A stretch of 64,000 nt of DNA from Catalinimonas niigatensis (GCF_030506285.1 NZ_CP119422.1:1240001-1304000), one strand, 5' to 3'; numbered from the stretch's first letter, positions 1 through 7,998 are shown. Numbers and translations: made by a program. The notes: generated from the sequence alone by a model not told the origin.

Positions 1-523
1 ACTGTACCTGTCGGCTGATGCCCAGTAAATTCTGGACATGATGTCCTACTTCATGGGCTACTACATAGGCCATTGCAAAATCTCCTCCTGCACCCAGCCG
101 CTGGCTCAATGTCTGCTGAAAGCTCAGGTCTATATACACCTGCTGATCAGCCGGGCAGTAGAAGGGGCCGGTCGCTGCCTGGGCAGAACCACAGGCCGAC
201 TGATCACTTCCTGAAAATAATACCAGCGTAGGCTCCTGGTACTGTCTCCCTTGTTGTTGAAAAACCTGGTTCCAGACATCTTCTGTATCGGCTAGAACCA
301 CCGTGACAAATTCTGCCAACTCATTTTCCTCCGCACTGGGAGCCTGCGTAGTCGTAGATTGTTGGGTAGCTACATTGATCAAGTCTGAAGGGTCACCTCC
401 AAATAATAAAGACAATACAATGAGTACTACAGTACCCAGGCCGCCACCTACGGCTATGGTTTTACCACGACTACCCCGTCGATCATCGACATTGGTACTC
501 TGACGTCTGCCTTTCCAGCGCAT
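1..523 (-). CDS. Neutral zinc metallopeptidase, YpfJ-like (partial)
   Basis: The reading frame runs off the left edge, so only about 174 N-terminal residues are seen. It begins with a basic stretch (MRWKGRQ) followed by one hydrophobic segment at about residues 21-43, so the protein is probably anchored in the inner membrane with the protease domain outside. The motif HEVGHH at about residue 155 is the zinc-binding HExxH of the YpfJ/KPN_02809 putative neutral zinc metallopeptidase family, and the preceding TGPFYCPADQQVYID segment is typical of the same family. The start at 523 is the only ATG upstream of the membrane segment. Substrates of this family are not known. Family call is from motif recognition. 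Confidence 0.85.
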   Translation of the reverse strand, partial: MRWKGRRQSTNVDDRRGSRGKTIAVGGGLGTVVLIVLSLLFGGDPSDLINVATQQSTTTQAPSAEENELAEFVTVVLADTEDVWNQVFQQQGRQYQEPTLVLFSGSDQSACGSAQAATGPFYCPADQQVYIDLSFQQTLSQRLGAGGDFAMAYVVAHEVGHHVQNLLGISRQVQ

Positions 524-611
524 AGTATAAAAAATTAAGGGTTGGCTAAATTATATTATGAAATATAACCATTCCGGATGCAATTGTTCTAAAATTTCAG
601 TAGTTGTTTTT

Positions 612-1502
612 TTACTGAGAGTCCGGCACAAAGCTGGGCGAACCTTCCAGATACCCCAGGGATTGTAAAAACTGATCGGTACGATATAAAGTCTCATAAA
701 AATACCTGCCCTCTTCCCTGTTCAGGTTGAAAAAACCATGAGTCAGATCTTCATATGCATATACCTGATTGGGAATCAATAAGGCATCCAGTTTGGCTTT
801 CATCGCCTGAATGTTGGAATAAGGCACCGTAGTATCAGCCTTGCCATGAAAAATCAGCGTAGGCGGCATGTTGATCTGCATCCTGTGGTAGGGAGATAAA
901 AGTAAAGTATCACTACCCACTGCCTTGGCTCCAAATCCTTCAGAAGTCGTGTTGACCACCGGGTTGAACAGCAAAAGTGCATCGGGCATCGGGCTTAGTG
1001 ATAAATCATCCTGCGGATCATTGAAATCATGAAGCGTAGCCGTGCTCAAAGCGAGATGTCCCCCGGCAGAGCCTCCTCCCGCAGCCAGGCGACTGGTATC
1101 TATGCCGAGTTCACCTGCATGTAATTTCACATATCGCATGGCTGAGCGCGCATCCATCACCGCCTGCTGCGGTGTAGTGCCATGTTCGTTTTCGATCCGA
1201 TAATCCGGCGTAATGACGATCATTCCCCGCGAAGCCAGGTATTTACTTTGCGGAGCAAAATGCGCACGGCTCCCTCCCACCCATCCGCCTCCGAAGAAGA
1301 ATACCACAGCCGGTAGTTTTCCGGCTGTGTAGTCTTCAGGATAGTAAACATCCAGTGAAAGTTCAGCTTCGGGAGTAGACTTATAGATAACATTGACCAG
1401 CTTGTAAGGGGTGGAACTCAAATCTTGGGTATAAGCGTTGAAACTATAGGAAAAAGTGGCTAGAAAAAGGATTATTCGCATACTACGATTATTGAAATTC
1501 AT
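612..1502 (-). CDS. Secreted alpha/beta hydrolase (esterase/lipase family)
   Basis: An alpha/beta hydrolase of about 296 residues, related to the BD-FAE and hormone-sensitive-lipase-like esterases. The oxyanion motif appears as FFGGGW, the nucleophile elbow as GGSAGG (Ser about 145), the acid as Asp about 223 in HGKADTTVP, and the base as His about 255 in DLTHGFF, so the triad is complete. I chose the ATG at 1502 because it puts a signal peptide (hydrophobic stretch ending near AYTQ) at the N terminus; the frame stays open upstream to 1559 and a further ATG lies at 1481. It is divergent from the aconitase gene and appears monocistronic. Substrate cannot be told; related enzymes cleave acyl or feruloyl esters on polysaccharides. 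Confidence 0.85.
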   Translation of the reverse strand: MNFNNRSMRIILFLATFSYSFNAYTQDLSSTPYKLVNVIYKSTPEAELSLDVYYPEDYTAGKLPAVVFFFGGGWVGGSRAHFAPQSKYLASRGMIVITPDYRIENEHGTTPQQAVMDARSAMRYVKLHAGELGIDTSRLAAGGGSAGGHLALSTATLHDFNDPQDDLSLSPMPDALLLFNPVVNTTSEGFGAKAVGSDTLLLSPYHRMQINMPPTLIFHGKADTTVPYSNIQAMKAKLDALLIPNQVYAYEDLTHGFFNLNREEGRYFYETLYRTDQFLQSLGYLEGSPSFVPDSQ

Positions 1503-1676
1503 CCTAAATAAGGGTAAATATTTTACTATTTCCCAATTTGAGGCTAACTTACCGCACAATATGAAATTCGGAGATTCTTTAACTAAAATAGGCTTTCCAT
1601 AGTACTTTTAGGTTTCTGGAATCACAATTTTTTGATTAGTTTTCATTTTCTAATATCACTAAAAACCTTCACAAGC

Positions 1677-3947
1677 ATGGCTTTTGACATTGACATGATC
1701 AAAGATGTGTACGCCCGTATGGGTGACCGTATTGATAAAGCAAGAAAGATTGTAGGTCGTCCTCTGACCTTCACTGAAAAGATATTGTACTCCCACTTAT
1801 ATACAGGAGAGCCCAAAGAAGCGTATGGCAGAGGCAAAGACTACGTTGATTTTCAACCGGACCGGGTGGCGATGCAGGATGCGACGGCACAAATGGCTCT
1901 CCTGCAATTTATGCAGGCTGGTAAAGACCAGGCGGCTGTTCCTTCTACCGTACACTGCGATCACCTGATCCAGGCGAAAGTAGGTGCCATACAAGACCTT
2001 AAAACAGCCGTAGAAACCAATAAGGAAGTCTACGATTTCCTTTCCTCTGTTTCCAACAAATACGGTATCGGATTCTGGAAGCCAGGTGCGGGTATCATTC
2101 ACCAGGTGGTGCTGGAAAACTATGCTTTCCCCGGTGGAATGATGATCGGTACGGATTCTCATACCCCTAACGCCGGTGGTCTTGGAATGATCGCCATTGG
2201 TGTAGGTGGTGCTGATGCTGTTGACGTCATGGCCGGTATGCCCTGGGAGCTTAAATTTCCCAAGATGATCGGGGTAAAGCTGACCGGTAAGATGAGCGGC
2301 TGGACTTCCGCCAAAGATGTAATCCTCAAAGTTGCCGGAATCCTGACGGTTAAAGGGGGTACCGGAGCGATTGTAGAATATTTTGGTGATGGTGCAGACG
2401 GACTTTCCTGTACAGGTAAAGGTACCATCTGTAATATGGGCGCGGAGATTGGTGCAACCACTTCCCTCTTCCACTACAGCAAGAAGATGAAAGAATATCT
2501 GGAAGCTACCGACCGTGCGGACATCGCTGCCGAAGTAGAAAAAGTAGCTGATTATCTTCGTGCTGACCCTGAGGTGTTTGATGCACCCGAAAAATACTTT
2601 GATCAGGTGATTGAAATTGATCTCAACGAACTGGAGCCTCATGTTAATGGTCCTTTCACTCCTGACCTTGCGTGGCCTATCTCCAAATTAAGCGAAGCTG
2701 TAAAGAAACATGGCTGGCCTGAAGAAATTGAAGTAGGCTTGATTGGCTCCTGTACCAACTCTTCTTATGAAGATTTGACCCGCGCAGCTTCCATCGCTCA
2801 GCAGGCCATTGACAAAAACCTGAAAGCTAAATCGGAATATACCATTACGCCCGGTTCGGAGATGGTACGCTTCACCGCTGACCGCGATGGTTTGCTGAAT
2901 ACTTTTGACCAGATGGGAGGCGTGGTACTTGCCAATGCCTGCGGACCCTGTATCGGACAGTGGGCACGCCATTCGGATGATCCGGATAGGAAGAATACCA
3001 TCGTTACCTCGTTCAACCGTAACTTTGCCAAGCGAAATGATGGTAATCCCAATACGCATTCCTTTGTCGCTTCTCCTGAACTGACTACCGCGCTGGCGCT
3101 GGCAGGAAGATTGTCTTTCAACCCTCTAAAAGATACCCTGAAGAATGAAGCCGGTGAGGATGTGATGCTGGATGAGCCGGTAGGTATTGAACTTCCGCCC
3201 AAAGGCTTCGCCGTAGAAGATGCAGGATACCAGGAACCTGCTGAAGATGGAAGCAGCGTGAAAGTAGCCGTAGATCCTGAATCTGATCGTCTGCAAATCC
3301 TTACGCCTTTTGAGCCCTGGGAAGGTAACAATATCAAAGGCATGAGACTGCTGCTGAAAGCTTTTGGTAAATGTACCACTGACCATATTTCTATGGCGGG
3401 TCCCTGGTTGCGTTATCGCGGTCACCTGGATAACATCTCCAACAACTGCTTTATCGGAGCGATCAATGCTTATAACAAAGAAGCCAATAAAGTGAAAAGT
3501 CTGGTGAGTGGTGAATATGGTGCTGTGCCTGATACGGCCAGACTCTATAAAGAAAAGGCTATCCCTACCATAGTCGTGGGGGACGATAACTACGGTGAAG
3601 GTTCTTCCCGCGAACATGCGGCGATGGAACCTCGTCATCTGGGCGTGAAGATTGTATTGGTAAAATCCTTTGCCCGTATCCACGAAACCAACCTGAAGAA
3701 GCAGGGTATGCTGGCATTGACATTTGCCAATCCGGCGGACTATGACAAAGTAAAAGAAGACGATACCATTGAAACGGTAGACCTGGATCAGTTTGCACCC
3801 GACAAGCAGGTAACGCTTAAGTTCATCCACGCCGATGGTACGGAAGATCTGATCAAGACCAACCATACTTATAATGAAAACCAGATAGAATGGTTTAAGT
3901 CCGGTTCAGCCCTGAATCTGATCCGTAAGCTGGAAGGTAAGGCTTAA
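1677..3947 (+). CDS. acn: Aconitate hydratase, mitochondrial type
   Basis: A 756-residue aconitase converting citrate to isocitrate through cis-aconitate in the TCA cycle, cytoplasmic. The three Fe-S cluster cysteines are visible at about 359 (GSCTNSS), 422 and 425 (ACGPCIGQ), a spacing that matches the mitochondrial ACO2 type and not the longer AcnA/IRP type. The C-terminal swivel domain carries [14 protein letters not shown], the substrate-binding loop. The ATG at 1677 is preferred over the upstream in-frame ATG at 1632 because [12 protein letters not shown] begins the conserved part. A strong terminator follows immediately, so the gene stands alone. Confidence 0.97.
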   Translation: MAFDIDMIKDVYARMGDRIDKARKIVGRPLTFTEKILYSHLYTGEPKEAYGRGKDYVDFQPDRVAMQDATAQMALLQFMQAGKDQAAVPSTVHCDHLIQAKVGAIQDLKTAVETNKEVYDFLSSVSNKYGIGFWKPGAGIIHQVVLENYAFPGGMMIGTDSHTPNAGGLGMIAIGVGGADAVDVMAGMPWELKFPKMIGVKLTGKMSGWTSAKDVILKVAGILTVKGGTGAIVEYFGDGADGLSCTGKGTICNMGAEIGATTSLFHYSKKMKEYLEATDRADIAAEVEKVADYLRADPEVFDAPEKYFDQVIEIDLNELEPHVNGPFTPDLAWPISKLSEAVKKHGWPEEIEVGLIGSCTNSSYEDLTRAASIAQQAIDKNLKAKSEYTITPGSEMVRFTADRDGLLNTFDQMGGVVLANACGPCIGQWARHSDDPDRKNTIVTSFNRNFAKRNDGNPNTHSFVASPELTTALALAGRLSFNPLKDTLKNEAGEDVMLDEPVGIELPPKGFAVEDAGYQEPAEDGSSVKVAVDPESDRLQILTPFEPWEGNNIKGMRLLLKAFGKCTTDHISMAGPWLRYRGHLDNISNNCFIGAINAYNKEANKVKSLVSGEYGAVPDTARLYKEKAIPTIVVGDDNYGEGSSREHAAMEPRHLGVKIVLVKSFARIHETNLKKQGMLALTFANPADYDKVKEDDTIETVDLDQFAPDKQVTLKFIHADGTEDLIKTNHTYNENQIEWFKSGSALNLIRKLEGKA

Positions 3948-3966
3948 TTCAAAGTACTTTAATGAC

Positions 3967-3999
3967 AAAACTCCACTCAGTAATGGGTGGAGTTTTTTT
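3967..3999 (+). terminator. Rho-independent terminator after aconitase
   Basis: Perfect stem AACTCCAC/GTGGAGTT with a nine-base loop followed by a run of seven T, 20 bases after the aconitase stop codon. Confidence 0.9.
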
Positions 4000-4071
4000 A
4001 TGCCCATTATTTAATAATCCGGCTTTCTTACGAATGATTAAACAATAACGGGTATTTCAAATTAATTTCAC

Positions 4072-4518
4072 TCAGTCCTCAATGGCTTCAATACCAAGCT
4101 GCTTCAATTGTTCGAGGTGTTCTTTCATGGCCCTGAGCTGTTCCGGCGAATGTCCCTGCCAATCTGTGACCTCACCCATGACCCGAAGCGGATGCCGGGA
4201 GCGGTATGATTTGGTTGGATTACCCGGGAACTTCTTGTCCGTCAAATTGGGATCATCTTCCATCGGGCCTGTCGGTTCTACCTGGTAGATTCTGCCAGGG
4301 CCTTCGCCCAAGGCAAGTTCAGCTCCCCAGATAGCCGCATCCAGCGTGGCAGTCAGATAGACATAAGAAGCTACTTTCCTCTTACCGTAGTTAGAACTGA
4401 AGCCAGGTGCAATCAGGTCTCCCTGCTTCAGATTGGCCTTTGTACCATGATAGAAGATCAGTGAACTCAGCGCTTTAGTAGAATCAGTGGAATGGTCCTC
4501 ACTTTTGTTTGTATGCAT
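4072..4518 (-). CDS. arr: NAD(+)-rifampin ADP-ribosyltransferase (Arr)
   Basis: A 148-residue enzyme that transfers ADP-ribose from NAD+ to rifamycins and so inactivates them. The sequence is close to Arr throughout: FYHGTKA, YLTATLDAAIWGAELA, RIYQVEPTGP, EDDPNLTDKKFPGNPT and LRVMGEV. The catalytic triad known for Arr-ms (His, Tyr, Asp) is present as His24, Tyr54 and Asp89 with identical spacing of 30 and 35 residues. I chose the ATG at 4518; the frame is open to 4662 but the upstream part matches nothing in Arr. The gene sits directly after attC-like site 4648-4785, at the distal end of the cassette array. Arr-2 is a familiar cassette of clinical integrons, so this is the expected type of cargo. 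No clear attC is seen after it. Confidence 0.93.
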   Translation of the reverse strand: MHTNKSEDHSTDSTKALSSLIFYHGTKANLKQGDLIAPGFSSNYGKRKVASYVYLTATLDAAIWGAELALGEGPGRIYQVEPTGPMEDDPNLTDKKFPGNPTKSYRSRHPLRVMGEVTDWQGHSPEQLRAMKEHLEQLKQLGIEAIED

Positions 4519-4647
4519 TGTCGTTATATTGTTGGGTGAGTATGGTTTCGTGATTTTAGTGTGGTCTGATACACTTGAATGAATCCATATAGGCGAATTG
4601 TAAATGCCAGAGCATGGTAAGAACACATCGTAAATGTGCTCCAAGGA

Positions 4648-4785
4648 GGTGTGAAACGCCACGGCTAGCCGTCATACCGGGCCTTGTTGGCGTTTTTCTT
4701 TCAAGTTAGCATTTAAAGGACTTGGAGCAACAAGTGTTCATGCTCATTTTACCCGCCCGGTTGAGGCTAGCTATTGTTGGGGCTC
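4648..4785 (-). repeat. attC-like site 0 (long form) between lipoprotein cassette and arr
   Basis: On the minus strand it runs from GAGCCCCAAC (4776-4785) to GTTTCACACC (4648-4657). Inner arms GCTAGCC..CCGGGC (4755-4771) and their complement (4664-4681) can pair, leaving a spacer of about 70 bases. The 138-bp length recalls the long attC repeats (VCRs) of the Vibrio chromosomal integron more than short class 1 attC sites. Confidence 0.7.
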
Positions 4786-4882
4786 GCCTTAACTTTTTTT
4801 AGTTGGCCTATTCTAAAACTGTTTCACTCTTCAAAATTGAAGCCACTGTTTTCTGACTCTAAATAAAAGAGAAAGGAAGACA

Positions 4883-5431
4883 TTATAAGGAAACCTTATA
4901 GCCTTGCCCAATCACTAAAACAGGGTTATGTAGCTCCTCACCTTCCACTCTTTTTTCAGGTAGGTTGATGGAAATAGTATAGTTTTCGTTTTTGTTGAGT
5001 CTAATTCCCGAAGCCAACCAAATAGAGGGAGGTCTTTGTTCATCAAGGTTAAAGTTTAATACCTCTCTCTCATAATCCTTCAAGACAGTTTTATCTTGGC
5101 TTTTATTATAAATAGTAATGCTAGTGCCTACAAATTGCTGATCCACCTGTGCCTCAAAGGACTGAAATTGATCTTTCTCAAGATAGTCATAATAGTTGGA
5201 GTGGGCAGAAGGGAAAAAAATATGTATTTGATAGCGATCATTGGCCTTTTGGGGAATAAAAGTGTACTTGAGTTCTTGTGAAGACCTCTGTAGCTGTATA
5301 GTATCACTTATATTTACGGTCTCCAGTAATCCCCATTTTGAAATGGCATTTTCCTGACCAGACGAATCTGGTTGATCACATGCAGTAGCAATAATCAATA
5401 TCACAATAAATAGTAAGAGTTTATTTATCAT
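4883..5431 (-). CDS. Cassette-borne hypothetical lipoprotein
   Basis: A 182-residue protein of unknown function. The N terminus is a lipoprotein signal: hydrophobic stretch LLLFIVILIIATAC with the predicted lipidated Cys at residue 18. The rest is hydrophilic, rich in beta-type segments, with no domain that I recognise. It is the only gene of the cassette spanning 4657-5524; its stop lies about 100 bases before the R box at 4776-4785. Being a lipoprotein it is probably attached to the envelope facing the periplasm. Confidence 0.7.
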   Translation of the reverse strand: MINKLLLFIVILIIATACDQPDSSGQENAISKWGLLETVNISDTIQLQRSSQELKYTFIPQKANDRYQIHIFFPSAHSNYYDYLEKDQFQSFEAQVDQQFVGTSITIYNKSQDKTVLKDYEREVLNFNLDEQRPPSIWLASGIRLNKNENYTISINLPEKRVEGEELHNPVLVIGQGYKVSL

Positions 5432-5515
5432 TATGGTACCCTTAACAGGTTAAACACATCAAATAGATACCTTTTAACTAAAATGCTCTCTGTTCTTTTG
5501 GTTCAATTTTCAGGT

Positions 5516-5588
5516 GTGCCCCAACGATTACCATAGCCGCTGGTGAGGGCATCGCCCGAACATTGTGGCTATGGCTCTGTTAGTGGGC
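5516..5588 (-). repeat. attC-like site 1
   Basis: On the minus strand: GCCCACTAAC (5579-5588), arm GAGCCATAGCC, inner hairpin GGGCGATGCCC, arm GGCTATGG, then GTTGGGGCAC (5516-5525). 73 bp. It shares the segment CATAGCCGCTGG (plus strand) with attC-like site 2, so the two sites are related. Confidence 0.78.
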
Positions 5589-5592
5589 GTAT

Positions 5593-5862
5593 TCATTCAT
5601 ATATTTTTCCCATGTACAACATTTTTGCCAACAACTTCCAAGATAGTTCTTCTTCAACTTCGCTATCTTCTAACCATCCAAACATTGATTCCAGGTATTC
5701 TGATATAGTTTGATTCTGCCAACCATTTACTCCTGAACTGTAGGGTGAAGAAGGGGCTATTTTTTCTTTACTATCTTCTTCTTTATCCTCAATAAGAGCA
5801 CGAAGAAACGCAAGGAATGAATCCCTTGAATCTACAGTTTCTACAAGATCAATCAATTTCAT
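5593..5862 (-). CDS. Cassette-borne small acidic protein, DUF7660-like
   Basis: An 89-residue acidic protein. The layout DSRDSFLAFLRALIED ... GWQNQTISEYLESMFGWLED ... SWKLLAKMLYMGKIYE resembles, from memory, a family of small bacterial proteins labelled DUF7660; I could not check this. It starts inside the end of the upstream gene (overlap 5849-5862), so the two are translationally coupled and form a two-gene cassette. Its stop codon lies five bases from the attC R box. Function unknown; small acidic proteins paired with an Imm35/YrhB-like partner are often immunity proteins. Confidence 0.7.
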   Translation of the reverse strand: MKLIDLVETVDSRDSFLAFLRALIEDKEEDSKEKIAPSSPYSSGVNGWQNQTISEYLESMFGWLEDSEVEEELSWKLLAKMLYMGKIYE

Positions 5863-6121
5863 TATCTTTTTGAATCATTTGAAATTCTTGCCAGCTAAGT
5901 ATCTTTAAACTCCCATCTGATTTAGTAATGATATAACCAGGAGCACCTCCTACATTGACCTCATCTTCCGTTAGGTTCTCAAATTCATAATCAAAATACC
6001 AATAATCAGAAAATTCAACAGGATTAGATATTTTCCACTTAATTATGTCACTCATTGAGTTTTCTTGATTCAGATGATTGACATGTTCTTTGGCAATCTT
6101 TATGGCTATTTCCTTTTTCAT
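5849..6121 (-). CDS. Cassette-borne small protein, YrhB/Imm35-like
   Basis: A 90-residue protein. An N-terminal helix (AIKIAKEHVNHL) is followed by YWYFDYEFENL, a glycine turn (VGGAPGYIITKSDG) and SLKILSWQEF. This helix-then-strands plan resembles the YrhB/immunity protein 35 group, whose members have a YWVFxY strand, a GNxPxIVDK-type loop and a short C-terminal strand. It is the first gene of a two-gene cassette that starts ten bases after the core site at 6131-6140. The downstream gene overlaps it by 14 bases. The family call is tentative. Confidence 0.65.
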   Translation of the reverse strand: MKKEIAIKIAKEHVNHLNQENSMSDIIKWKISNPVEFSDYWYFDYEFENLTEDEVNVGGAPGYIITKSDGSLKILSWQEFQMIQKDNEID

Positions 6122-6130
6122 TTACTCTAT

Positions 6131-6204
6131 GCCCACTAACGCCAAGCATAGCCGCTGGCAAGGCCATCGGCCGTAGCATAGCGGATATGCCTTTGTTATG
6201 GCAC
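6131..6204 (-). repeat. attC-like site 2
   Basis: On the minus strand: GTGCCATAAC (6195-6204), AAAGGCATATCCGCT arm, GGCCGATGGCC hairpin, AGCGGCTATGC arm, GGC, then GTTAGTGGGC (6131-6140). 74 bp. The ends ATAACAAAGGC and TTGGCGTTAG look like classical attC ends. The arms GCATATCCGCT and AGCGGCTATGC pair with one mismatch. Confidence 0.8.
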
Positions 6205-6223
6205 GTCTTTTATTAGGTTGCAA

Positions 6224-6778
6224 CTAATTTTCACCTATATTTCTAGAATCAATAAGTATTCCCAGTTCATCATCCAGAATGGTATTTATGAACTTATTAT
6301 CTATTGCTTTTCCATCCCACTTGGTTAAAACACTTCTGGCTTTCCAAGCATATGAAGCATCTCCAATCCAGCCATATTCTCTACAAAAGATATCCGCACC
6401 TTCTGAATCAAATATTGGATTAACTGTTTCGTATTTCAGTATTTGATAATTTGAATTATTGATCTTGACTTTAAATGTGTCAATCAATTCTAATTCATCA
6501 TCTACTAATTTCATGATTCCATCATCAAGGATAAACTTTCTGACATCTAATTCTCTATTCTCAGGGCTCATCCTTTCATCAAAGTATGAATAGTATATGG
6601 TATCATTTAAAGTATCTCTCATCAGTTTTAAGGGAATGACCTCGCTAATTTTATTTTTAGAGTATACAGTAAATTCTAAACTAATCGTGTCTACAGATTT
6701 CAGAATACTTGATTCTTGTATGTCTCTGCATCCAACATTCAATAAAGCAAGTATCAATACTATTTGAACAAGTTTCAT
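6224..6778 (-). CDS. Cassette-borne hypothetical lipoprotein
   Basis: A 184-residue protein of unknown function, sole gene of the cassette at 6140-6800. The N terminus MKLVQIVLILALLNVGC is a lipoprotein signal with Cys17 as the likely lipidation site. The mature part is acidic (several DTFKV, DDEL type stretches), consistent with an exported beta-rich protein, but no known domain is evident. The start follows the cassette core by 13 bases, which suggests expression by read-through from upstream cassettes or a very short leader. Confidence 0.7.
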   Translation of the reverse strand: MKLVQIVLILALLNVGCRDIQESSILKSVDTISLEFTVYSKNKISEVIPLKLMRDTLNDTIYYSYFDERMSPENRELDVRKFILDDGIMKLVDDELELIDTFKVKINNSNYQILKYETVNPIFDSEGADIFCREYGWIGDASYAWKARSVLTKWDGKAIDNKFINTILDDELGILIDSRNIGEN

Positions 6779-6791
6779 TTTAAGTTACGAT

Positions 6792-6862
6792 GTGCCATAA
6801 TGGTCTGGTACAGGCATGGCCCACAGCGAAGCAAGGGTCTGGCCTGAACACTGTTGCCAGCC
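6792..6862 (-). repeat. attC-like site 3
   Basis: On the minus strand: GGCTGGCAAC (6853-6862), arm CAGGCCAGACCC, spacer, arm GGGCCATGCCTG, then ATTATGGCAC (6792-6801). 71 bp. The core triplet is ATT in place of GTT, so this site may recombine poorly; the nine bases after it still match the far end of its cassette exactly. Confidence 0.75.
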
Positions 6863-6869
6863 GTCATTT

Positions 6870-7331
6870 TTATTTCACTGTAAATTTATAGAAGTCAATC
6901 GGATGAAAGTATCCAAAATCTTTATCTGATTTCTTAAGTTCTTTGAATATCATTCTTAAGGTTCTACTTTCTCCTTTATATTTATCTTCATTTGCATGAC
7001 GTGACCCTAGATAAATGACCGCTAATTTGTAATTGATAATTAGCCTGACAATTACCTCTATTTCCTCTTCACCATCTTTTAAATCCAGAAATAATTTGTA
7101 AAGTGTCACGCCTTGTTCATCTGAAAATAAATCAAATAGGCTGCGAGTTTTAATTATTTCAATTTCTTTTAGCTTCCATTTTAAATCATTAGTAATTGAG
7201 TCTTGTAAGTGGCTATTCCATTGATCTAGAATGGTTTGGTTAATCGAATCTACATTCTTTCCTGGATCTATTGAATAGTAACCATTCTTTTCAAGATATC
7301 TATCCAGTTCAATTATTGAGTCTTTAGTCAT
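6870..7331 (-). CDS. Cassette-borne hypothetical soluble protein
   Basis: A 153-residue protein without signal peptide, predicted to be cytoplasmic. It begins with helical, charged sequence (SIIELDRYLEKNGYYSIDP) and ends with strand-like segments (IEVIVRLIINYKLAVIYLGSR, FHPIDFYKFTV). I recognise no family. It is the first cassette of the array (6801-7347); the start codon lies seven bases from the core site at 7339-7348, and the stop codon seven bases from the next attC. Confidence 0.65.
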   Translation of the reverse strand: MTKDSIIELDRYLEKNGYYSIDPGKNVDSINQTILDQWNSHLQDSITNDLKWKLKEIEIIKTRSLFDLFSDEQGVTLYKLFLDLKDGEEEIEVIVRLIINYKLAVIYLGSRHANEDKYKGESRTLRMIFKELKKSDKDFGYFHPIDFYKFTVK

Positions 7332-7338
7332 TTTTTAT

Positions 7339-7348
7339 GGCTGGCAAC
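7339..7348 (-). repeat. Core site at the proximal end of the cassette array
   Basis: GTTGCCAGCC on the minus strand is the exact complement of GGCTGGCAAC at 6853-6862 and so marks the left boundary of the first cassette. Upstream on the minus strand (7350-7400) there is a short palindromic stretch around GCGCAGTATGCG, but no convincing partner R box, so it could be a decayed attC or the attI side of a lost integron. Confidence 0.6.
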
Positions 7349-7664
7349 ATTGAGATAGCGCAGTATGCGGCTATTTTCCATATAGTATCCCCAAGATATG
7401 CCTTTTTATATGTTTTTTTGCATATCATGCATGAAAATAGTCAGTTTCATTAATATCCGTTTGTAAGCGTTTGTTAAACGTTTGCAAACGCTTTGTCTGT
7501 TGCATACCTTATCCTCACTATGGGTCCGGGGAACATTGTATTCCATCTTAAGTTGCTTTTTGCTACCGCTGGTATCAGAGGTCTGTCTACTCCAAACTGA
7601 GTAGAGTAAGCGTTTCATAGGGATCAAATCCGGCAAAAATGTAAGCGGTTTGCCTTGCAACATC
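7349..7664. other. Non-coding stretch upstream of the cassette array
   Basis: No credible gene. Short open frames here have repetitive or low-complexity translations and no family resemblance. An inverted half-repeat GCAAAAATGT (about 7632-7641) faces ACATTTTTGC at 7665, so one copy of the neighbouring 42-bp unit appears to be inverted. Confidence 0.5.
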
Positions 7665-7842
7665 ACATTTTTGCTCCTGAATGTGGAGTTGCAGGGGATT
7701 CCATAGGCATTTTAGTGTCAAAATGTGTATTGGTAGGCGTGACAGCAGACATTTTTGCATCAAAATGCATGGGGTCCGTAAGTTTTGCACACATTTTTGT
7801 CGGTAAACGTGTGGGGTCTGTAAGTTTCATGCACATTTTTGA
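7665..7842 (+). repeat. Degenerate tandem repeat with exact 42-bp period
   Basis: Units start at 7665, 7707, 7749, 7791 and (partial) 7833, each opening with ACATTTTTG or a close variant. The units at 7749 and 7791 share ACATTTTTG, TGGGGTC and GTAAGTTT. The period is 14 codons and one frame reads as repeats of the type IFASKCMGSVSFAH, but there is no clear start or family for it. Copies have diverged but the spacing has not drifted. Confidence 0.75.
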
Positions 7843-7998
7843 AACTTTGTTTTTGCTTGCTCCCGCTATTACAGGCTGTTTTGCGGCATTGATGTGCGCT
7901 GCTTTCCAATATTACATCAGTAATACATCTTTTCAGATACCTGCGCATTTCTCCCGCTGCACTGCTAATTTCATCTTCATAATGAATACCATCAAGTC

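Larger units (their letters stand above)
4648..7348 (-). mobile_element. Integron-like gene cassette array without integrase (CALIN)
   Basis: Four complete cassettes read on the minus strand: 6801-7347, 6140-6800, 5525-6139 and 4657-5524, with arr following. Each starts with nine bases after a GTT-type core that are the reverse complement of the bases at its own end: TTGCCAGCC/GGCTGGCAA, TTATGGCAC/GTGCCATAA, TTAGTGGGC/GCCCACTAA and TTGGGGCAC/GAGCCCCAA (one mismatch). This is what circular integron cassettes leave when they insert at their attC core site. Junctions of 71-74 and 138 bp contain inner inverted repeats. Genes are small, all point the same way and look A+T-richer than flanking genes. 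No tyrosine recombinase of IntI type is visible in the window. The core boxes fit the GTTRRRY consensus only loosely. Confidence 0.78.

Noticed and set aside
1797-3866. Long open frames on the strand opposite aconitase
   Set aside because: They are shadows of the strongly conserved aconitase gene with no start context or family match.
4664-4784. CRISPR-like or transposon inverted repeat as an explanation of the junctions
   Set aside because: The junctions are few, differ in sequence, have no regular spacers and show cassette-specific end pairing, which fits attC sites better.
7406-7948. Several short open frames on both strands between the cassette array and the 218-residue gene
   Set aside because: Their translations are repeat-derived or low in complexity, overlap each other on opposite strands and resemble no protein family.
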